Of a DNA stretch of 10,194 bases, positions 6,236 to 10,194 are shown one piece after another; positions within the stretch are counted from its first letter, which is position 1, and each line of letters opens with the position of its first letter. Source of the DNA: an uncultured Solirubrobacteraceae bacterium. GTDB taxonomy: Bacteria; Actinomycetota; Thermoleophilia; Solirubrobacterales; Solirubrobacteraceae. Below the pieces are notes generated by a model, which saw only the letters and a program-made list of their open reading frames with translations, searched no databases and was not told the origin of the DNA. The translations under genes were made by a program, and so were the position numbers. The stretch spans positions 1-10,194 of the forward strand of contig CATPBV010000167.1 of NCBI GenBank assembly GCA_955652345.1, written 5' to 3'.

Positions 6236-7080
6236 GGCTCGAGGCCCGGCGGGCGGGTCGAGGGAGCGCGCAAGCGATTGGCGAACTCGCGGGTCGTCTC
6301 ATCGCGCGCGTACAGCCCGGTGGCCTCGTCGCGGACGATCCTTCCTCGGGAGAGCTCGAGGACGCGGCGGCGCATCTTGTCGACCATCGCCTGGGCGTGG
6401 GTGGCGACCAGCACCGTGGTGCCCGTGCGGTTGATCCGGTACAGCAGCCGCATGATGTCGATGCTGGTCTCGGGATCGAGGTTCCCCGTCGGCTCGTCAG
6501 CAAGCAGCAGCGGCGGATGGTTGACGAACGCCCGCGCGATCGAGACCCGCTGCTGCTCGCCGCCGGAGAGCTGATCCGGGTAGTTGTGGAGCTTCAGCGA
6601 AAGCCCCGTCAGACGCAGGATGTCCGGCACCTTCTCGCGGATCTCCTTGCGCGTTCCGCCAGTCACCTGAAGCGCGTACGCGACGTTGTCGTAGACCGTG
6701 CGGTTGGGCAGCAGCTTGAAGTCCTGGAACACCACGCCGATGTTGCGCCGGTAGTACGGGACTCGCTTGCGCTCGACGTCCCGCAGCTCCCGCCCCGCGA
6801 CGCAGATCGTTCCTTCGGTCGGCTCGAGCTCCTTGATCAGCAGGCGGATCACGGTCGACTTGCCCGAGCCGGTCGCGCCGACGAGGAACACGAAGTCCTC
6901 TCGGTCGACCGCGAACGTCGCCTGATCGAGAGCGACGTCGCCGCTCGGATACCTCATCGAGACGCCACCGAACTCGATGATCGGGGCGCCAGGAGCCGGT
7001 GCGGCCGACCGCTTGTGGTGAGCCGCCGGGGCCGAAGCGACCTCGCGGCGAGTGCGATTCTTGGATTGTGTTCTAGCCAT
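6232..7080 (-). CDS. ftsE: Cell division ATP-binding protein FtsE
   Basis: A 282-residue ABC ATPase that drives FtsX. All ABC motifs are intact: Walker A GATGSGKST (68-76), Q-loop FQD (118-120), signature LSGGEQQ (171-177), Walker B LLLADEP (191-197), D-loop GNLD (199-202) and H-loop H228 in ATHAQ. The stretch FGGVSMRYPSG (37-47) matches the usual FtsE N-terminus, so about 33 residues are added in front, rich in Ala, Pro, Arg and Lys. The C-terminus also runs past the common 220-230-residue length. No in-frame ATG, GTG or TTG would remove the N-terminal extension. No Shine-Dalgarno sequence precedes the ATG at 7080, so leaderless or weak initiation is possible. It is the first gene of the ftsE-ftsX-ctpA-rnr-smpB run. 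The prfB gene often found upstream in actinobacteria is absent here. Confidence 0.95.
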   Translation of the reverse strand: MARTQSKNRTRREVASAPAAHHKRSAAPAPGAPIIEFGGVSMRYPSGDVALDQATFAVDREDFVFLVGATGSGKSTVIRLLIKELEPTEGTICVAGRELRDVERKRVPYYRRNIGVVFQDFKLLPNRTVYDNVAYALQVTGGTRKEIREKVPDILRLTGLSLKLHNYPDQLSGGEQQRVSIARAFVNHPPLLLADEPTGNLDPETSIDIMRLLYRINRTGTTVLVATHAQAMVDKMRRRVLELSRGRIVRDEATGLYARDETTREFANRLRAPSTRPPGLEP

Positions 7081-7234
7081 AGAGTGCGGGCCAGCCTATC
7101 GACCTCGGTGTCCGCGTGTTCCGCCGGCTTGAGCGCTGCAAGCGGATTTGCAGGATCTTTTCTCCAGGGAGGATGTTTGCGCTCGCCGCCGACGGAACGA
7201 GGCGCCTCCCGCGGGCAAGGGTACCGCTACCGTT
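7081..7234. promoter_or_regulatory. Divergent promoter region between ftsE and the M16 peptidase
   Basis: These 154 nt separate the divergent starts of ftsE and the M16 peptidase, so promoters for both should lie here. I see no convincing -10/-35 pair on either strand. The segment contains a strong purine block AGGGAGG (7166-7172) directly abutting an ATG (7173). That ATG opens a 21-codon frame ending at TGA 7236-7238, which overlaps the GTG proposed as the M16 start. Whether this small frame is translated is unknown. Confidence 0.45.
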
Positions 7235-8527
7235 GTGACGGTGGCCCCGATTACGCTGGTGACCCTCCCGAACGGCCTGCCGCTCTACCGGATCCCGATC
7301 CCCGGGACCCGGGCCACCACGATCCTCGTCGCCTTCGATGCTGGCGCCCGGACCGAACGGCCGGAGGAGAACGGCATGGCTCATTTCCTCGAGCATCTCG
7401 TCTTCAAGGGCGGCGAGGACTATCCGACCTACCGGGACGTCAACGACGCCGCCGAGCGGATCGGAGCGGTTCTGAACGCCTACACAAGCCACGACCTCGT
7501 GGCGTTCCACATCACCGCCCGTGCGTCCCGCGCGCTCGAGGCCGCCGATCTCTTGACCGACTTCGTCGGCCGTCCCCGGATCGACGCCGACGAGCTCGAC
7601 CGCGAGCGTGGGGTGGTGGTACAGGAGATCGCGCGCGCCAACGACCAGCCCGCGGTGATGGCCGAGCATCTGATCGACGAGGCGGCCTTCGGCGACCACC
7701 CGCTGGGCCGCTCGGTGCTCGGTCCCGCCGAGCACATCCGCGAGACGTTCACCCGCGACGGGATCCTGGCGTTCCGCTCGCGCCAGTGGTCCCCGGCGCG
7801 CGCGTCCGCGTTCGTGGTCGGCAACCTGAGGGGCGTCGGTGGCGCAAACGGCTCATCTCAGGCCGCCGCCAAGCGCCGCCACGCCCTCGAGGAGCTGTTC
7901 GGGCGCTTCCCTGAGCATCCGGTTCCGGCGCCCTATCCGCCCGCTCCTCTGCTGGAACCGAGGGTGCTGGTGCACGAGCGCGACTCAAACCAGTCCCATC
8001 TTCGGATGTCGTACCGTCCCGCGATCGACGTGTCCGATCCCGCGCAGCGGGCCGCGCTCGCGATCTACTCGACGCTGCTCGGGGGCTCTATGGCCTCGCG
8101 TCTATTCGACGAGATTCGCGAGCAGCGCGGGCTGGCCTACTCGGTGCACTCGATCGCCCACGCGTACTCAGACGTTCCCGTGCTCCAGCTCTCGGCCGGG
8201 CTCGAATCGTCCAAGTGCGTGGAGGCGCTGCACCGTATGAGGGAGATCGTGGCGGAGCTGCGCACCGAGGGCCCGACGGAGGCCGAGGTGGAGCGCGCCC
8301 GGGCCTACGCGGCTGGCGCGCGCGCGATCGCGTTCGAGAACACCGGCACGGTGGCAAGACACGCTGCGCAGCAGACGATCGTCCACGGCGAGGACGTAGA
8401 CCCGGACCGGGCAATCGCGCTCCTCGATGAAGTCCCCTTCTCCGCCGTGAGGGACGTCGCCGAGACGGTGGAGGACCGCCTCTCGATCGCGTGCGTCGGC
8501 CCCCACACGGTGGAGGAGCTCACTTAA
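7235..8527 (+). CDS. M16-family (insulinase-type) zinc peptidase
   Basis: A 430-residue peptidase of the M16 family, related to mitochondrial processing peptidase beta. The N-terminal half has the inverted zinc motif HFLEH (50-54) and the third ligand E131, 77 residues after the second histidine, matching the HxxEH-x76-E pattern. The second half has the usual inactive homologous domain, with GGSMASRLFDEIREQRGLAY (283-302) ending in the RGLAY substrate-clamp motif. No signal peptide or anchor is seen, so it is probably cytoplasmic. The start is uncertain. GTG 7235 and GTG 7241 both precede the conserved ITLVTLPNGL, whereas a TTG at 7148 would add 29 residues unlike family N-termini. No start has a well-placed Shine-Dalgarno sequence. 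The gene is divergent from ftsE. The substrate is unknown, and the whole two-domain length is present, so it is not a fragment. Confidence 0.92.
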   Translation: MTVAPITLVTLPNGLPLYRIPIPGTRATTILVAFDAGARTERPEENGMAHFLEHLVFKGGEDYPTYRDVNDAAERIGAVLNAYTSHDLVAFHITARASRALEAADLLTDFVGRPRIDADELDRERGVVVQEIARANDQPAVMAEHLIDEAAFGDHPLGRSVLGPAEHIRETFTRDGILAFRSRQWSPARASAFVVGNLRGVGGANGSSQAAAKRRHALEELFGRFPEHPVPAPYPPAPLLEPRVLVHERDSNQSHLRMSYRPAIDVSDPAQRAALAIYSTLLGGSMASRLFDEIREQRGLAYSVHSIAHAYSDVPVLQLSAGLESSKCVEALHRMREIVAELRTEGPTEAEVERARAYAAGARAIAFENTGTVARHAAQQTIVHGEDVDPDRAIALLDEVPFSAVRDVAETVEDRLSIACVGPHTVEELT

Positions 8528-8598
8528 GGCCTACGCCGACCGCGAAACTACAAGCGCATGCCGTTGTCAGGCGCCGCGCCAGACGCGAGAATCCGGCC

Positions 8599-8955
8599 GT
8601 GGAGGCGGGTACCGCCCTGAACCGACGTGAGCTGAAGCGTTACCTCGACCGGGTCTCCGATCGATGGCCGATCGACGTGGCGCTGCTGGGCGGGGCGCGC
8701 GTCGCCGATGAGCACGGTGCGCCCGCGCAGCGCGAGCGGGGCCCGGAATACGTAGTGATCCTCGTCTCGCCCGCGTATGACGGGATGCCGTGGCTCGAGC
8801 GCGTATATCAGGCAGGCACGCTGTGGGACGCTCTGGAGATGGGCGGAGGAGCCGATGTCCATTGCTACACCCCCGCGGAGTTCGAGCGCAAGCGCAAGTC
8901 ACTGCCGGCGGTGCGCGATGCGGTGGACGGCGGCGTCGACCTGATCGCCGTCTGA
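8599..8955 (+). CDS. Uncharacterised protein, possible degenerate nucleotidyltransferase fold
   Basis: A 118-residue soluble protein that I do not recognise as a named family. It begins with a charged helix (NRRELKRYLDRVSDRW, 8-23). Next come a strand and Gly turn (VALLGGARVAD, 27-37), a strand (EYVVILVSP, 50-58) and a helix (WLERVYQAGTLWDAL, 65-79). It ends with ADVHCYTPAEFERKRKSLPA (85-104) and a final helix. This order recalls small nucleotidyltransferase domains, in which a Gly-Ser turn is followed by Asp-x-Asp on the next strand. Here the acidic pair would be replaced by Pro-Glu-Tyr, so catalysis is doubtful. The GTG start at 8599 is the best available in-frame codon; upstream sequence has no ATG in this frame before the M16 end, and there is no clear ribosome-binding site. 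It lies 71 nt after the M16 gene and stops 4 nt from convergent nadA. Codon use and the conserved-looking core support a real gene. Confidence 0.72.
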   Translation: MEAGTALNRRELKRYLDRVSDRWPIDVALLGGARVADEHGAPAQRERGPEYVVILVSPAYDGMPWLERVYQAGTLWDALEMGGGADVHCYTPAEFERKRKSLPAVRDAVDGGVDLIAV

Positions 8956-8959
8956 AACG

Positions 8960-9964
8960 CTACGGCGTGATCGCGACCATCCGCTCGATCGGCACGCGCG
9001 CGCGGTCCGCAATCTCGGTGGGAACCTTCACCTCGTGCACCGCGTCGCGGAGGCTGTTGCGGAGCTTGGGCAGCGTGATCATCTTCATGAAGCGGCAGTG
9101 GGCCGCCTCGTTTGCCGCGATGAACTGTGCGTCCGGGGACGCCTTGCGCAGCCCGTAGAGCATGCCGGTCTCGGTCGCCACGACCGCGCTGCCGCCGGAG
9201 TGCTCGCTCGCGTAGGCGAGCATCCCGCCGGTCGAGAGCATGTGGACGCCGCTTGGATCGAGATCGCCCGCGGCGACGTACTCCATGACGCTCGTCGAGC
9301 ATCCGCACTCGGGGTGGATCAGGAACTCCGCGTTCGGATGCGCGCCGCGGACGGCGGCGATGTCCGCCGGCTTGATCCCGGCGTGCACGTGGCACTCGCC
9401 GTCCCACACATGCATCCGCCGCCCGGTGATCTTCTCGACGTAGGCGCCGAGGAACATGTCGGGTCCGAACAGGATCTCTGTGTCGGCGCCGTGCTCCGCG
9501 TAGATGTGCTCGACTACCTGGACGGCATTGGCGGAGGTGCAGCAGTAGTCCGTCTCCGCCTTGACCTCCGCGGTGGTGTTGACGTACATGACCACCACCG
9601 CGCCCGGATGATGCGCCTTCCAGTCACGCAGCTGCTGAGCCGTGATCGAGTCCGCGAGCGAGCATCCCGCGTCCGGATCGGGTATCAGCACCCGCTTGTC
9701 GGGGCACAGGATCGACGCGGTCTCCGCCATGAAGTGCACTCCGCAGAAAACGATCGTGCCACTCTGCGCGCTCGCCGCCTGCCTCGTGAGGCCGAGTGAG
9801 TCGCCCACGTAGTCGGCGACGTCCTGGATCTCGGGAAGCTGGTAGTTGTGGGCGAGGATCACCGCGTCTCGCTCGCGCGCCAGCGAACGGACCTCGTCCT
9901 GGAGCTCCGGAATGTTCTCGAGCAGTAGCGGTGCGCCGGCGCCACCGGCCATTGGCAGGTTCAT
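8960..9964 (-). CDS. nadA: Quinolinate synthase NadA
   Basis: A 334-residue [4Fe-4S] enzyme that condenses iminoaspartate with dihydroxyacetone phosphate to quinolinate in de novo NAD synthesis. The N-terminal stretch AVILAHNYQLPEIQDVADYV (34-53) and GDSLGL (54-59) are typical. Further family marks are MYVNTTAEVKAETDYCCTSA (126-145), FGPDMFLG (166-173) and HPECGCS (217-223). By comparison with the Thermotoga enzyme as I recall it, cluster ligands should be C101 (AGCSLAD), C191 (GECHVH) and C290 (AAHCRFM), and all are present. Length is normal. The ATG overlaps the nadC stop in ATGA (9961-9964), so translation is probably coupled. A Met five codons in is an alternative start. The stop lies 4 nt from that of the convergent gene at 8599-8955, with no terminator hairpin visible between. 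Confidence 0.96.
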   Translation of the reverse strand: MNLPMAGGAGAPLLLENIPELQDEVRSLARERDAVILAHNYQLPEIQDVADYVGDSLGLTRQAASAQSGTIVFCGVHFMAETASILCPDKRVLIPDPDAGCSLADSITAQQLRDWKAHHPGAVVVMYVNTTAEVKAETDYCCTSANAVQVVEHIYAEHGADTEILFGPDMFLGAYVEKITGRRMHVWDGECHVHAGIKPADIAAVRGAHPNAEFLIHPECGCSTSVMEYVAAGDLDPSGVHMLSTGGMLAYASEHSGGSAVVATETGMLYGLRKASPDAQFIAANEAAHCRFMKMITLPKLRNSLRDAVHEVKVPTEIADRARVPIERMVAITP

Positions 9965-10194
9965 GGGATGGGTTCGAGGATCAACGACAGATCGAGCGCG
10001 GGCGCGCTGTGCGTGAGGGCGCCTACCGATATGAATTGTATTCCGGTGCGCGCGATCTCCGTGAGGGTCTCGAGCGTCGCTCCGCCGCTCGCTTCGAGCT
10101 GTGCGCGCCCGGCGACATGGCGCGCGGCGCCGCGCAGCTGATCGATCGTCATGTTGTCGAGCAGGAGCCGCCGGGCGCCCGCGTCGAGCGCCTC
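9961..10194 (-). CDS. nadC: Nicotinate-nucleotide pyrophosphorylase NadC (C-terminal part)
   Basis: The last 77 residues of quinolinate phosphoribosyltransferase, cut by the window end, which converts quinolinate and PRPP to nicotinate mononucleotide. The fragment opens EALDAGARRLLLDNMTIDQL (1-20). It then has LEASGGATLETLTEIARTGI (38-57) and ISVGALTHSAPALDLSL (59-75), the phosphate-binding and C-terminal signatures of the barrel domain. The frame runs open to base 10194, so the gene continues upstream. NadC acts directly after NadA, and the two genes overlap by 4 nt. The order nadC then nadA is the reverse of the common nadA-nadB-nadC order; nadB is not visible and, if present, would be expected upstream. 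Confidence 0.95.
   Translation of the reverse strand, partial: EALDAGARRLLLDNMTIDQLRGAARHVAGRAQLEASGGATLETLTEIARTGIQFISVGALTHSAPALDLSLILEPIP

Noticed and set aside
6397..7914. Plus-strand open frame of 505 codons
   Set aside because: It is antisense to ftsE at its left end and out of frame with the M16 peptidase at its right end. No recognisable domain is present.

Overview
This is a GC-rich, gene-dense, unsplit stretch of bacterial chromosome. GTG starts are common, and several tight gene junctions use the GTGA/ATGA type. The order ftsE-ftsX-ctpA-(rnr)-smpB, a small actinobacterial-type DUF6458 membrane protein and a mycobacterium-like tmRNA tag all point to Actinomycetota in the broad sense. 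A deep lineage such as Thermoleophilia/Solirubrobacterales fits best, but that is inference from gene content and style, not a measured phylogeny. No mobile element, phage gene or CRISPR array is visible.

Left part (1-1760): the tmRNA gene ssrA lies on the minus strand (108-475) with an encoded CCA end and a clear intrinsic terminator (71-102). Its tag reads ADTHTYDLGLAA. Divergent from it on the plus strand is a site-2-protease-like M50 membrane metalloprotease (582-1463). This converges on a small two-helix DUF6458 protein on the minus strand (1480-1701).

Middle part (1775-7080): one long minus-strand operon reads ftsE, ftsX, ctpA (S41 protease with PDZ), a compact RNase R/II-type exoribonuclease, and smpB. 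ftsE and ftsX overlap by 4 nt, rnr and smpB are 4 nt apart, and ctpA and rnr are 22 nt apart. FtsEX is the divisome ABC module that in other bacteria controls peptidoglycan hydrolases outside the membrane. RNase R, SmpB and tmRNA are the core of ribosome rescue and non-stop mRNA decay. CtpA/Tsp-family proteases are known in other bacteria to attack ssrA-tagged proteins outside the cytoplasm. Nearly the full tagging and clean-up toolkit is therefore packed into about 5.2 kb.

Right part (7081-10194): a 154-nt divergent region separates ftsE from a plus-strand M16 zinc peptidase, followed by a small uncharacterised protein that may be a degenerate nucleotidyltransferase fold. These converge, with only 4 nt between stops, on the minus-strand NAD biosynthesis genes nadC (3' part only, cut by the window end) and nadA. 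The nadC stop overlaps the nadA start (ATGA).

Most long reading frames opposite these genes are GC-driven shadows and are not annotated. The most notable points are the clustering of trans-translation genes with membrane and envelope proteases, the GLAA ending of the tmRNA tag, the truncated form of RNase R, and the unknown gene at 8599-8955.
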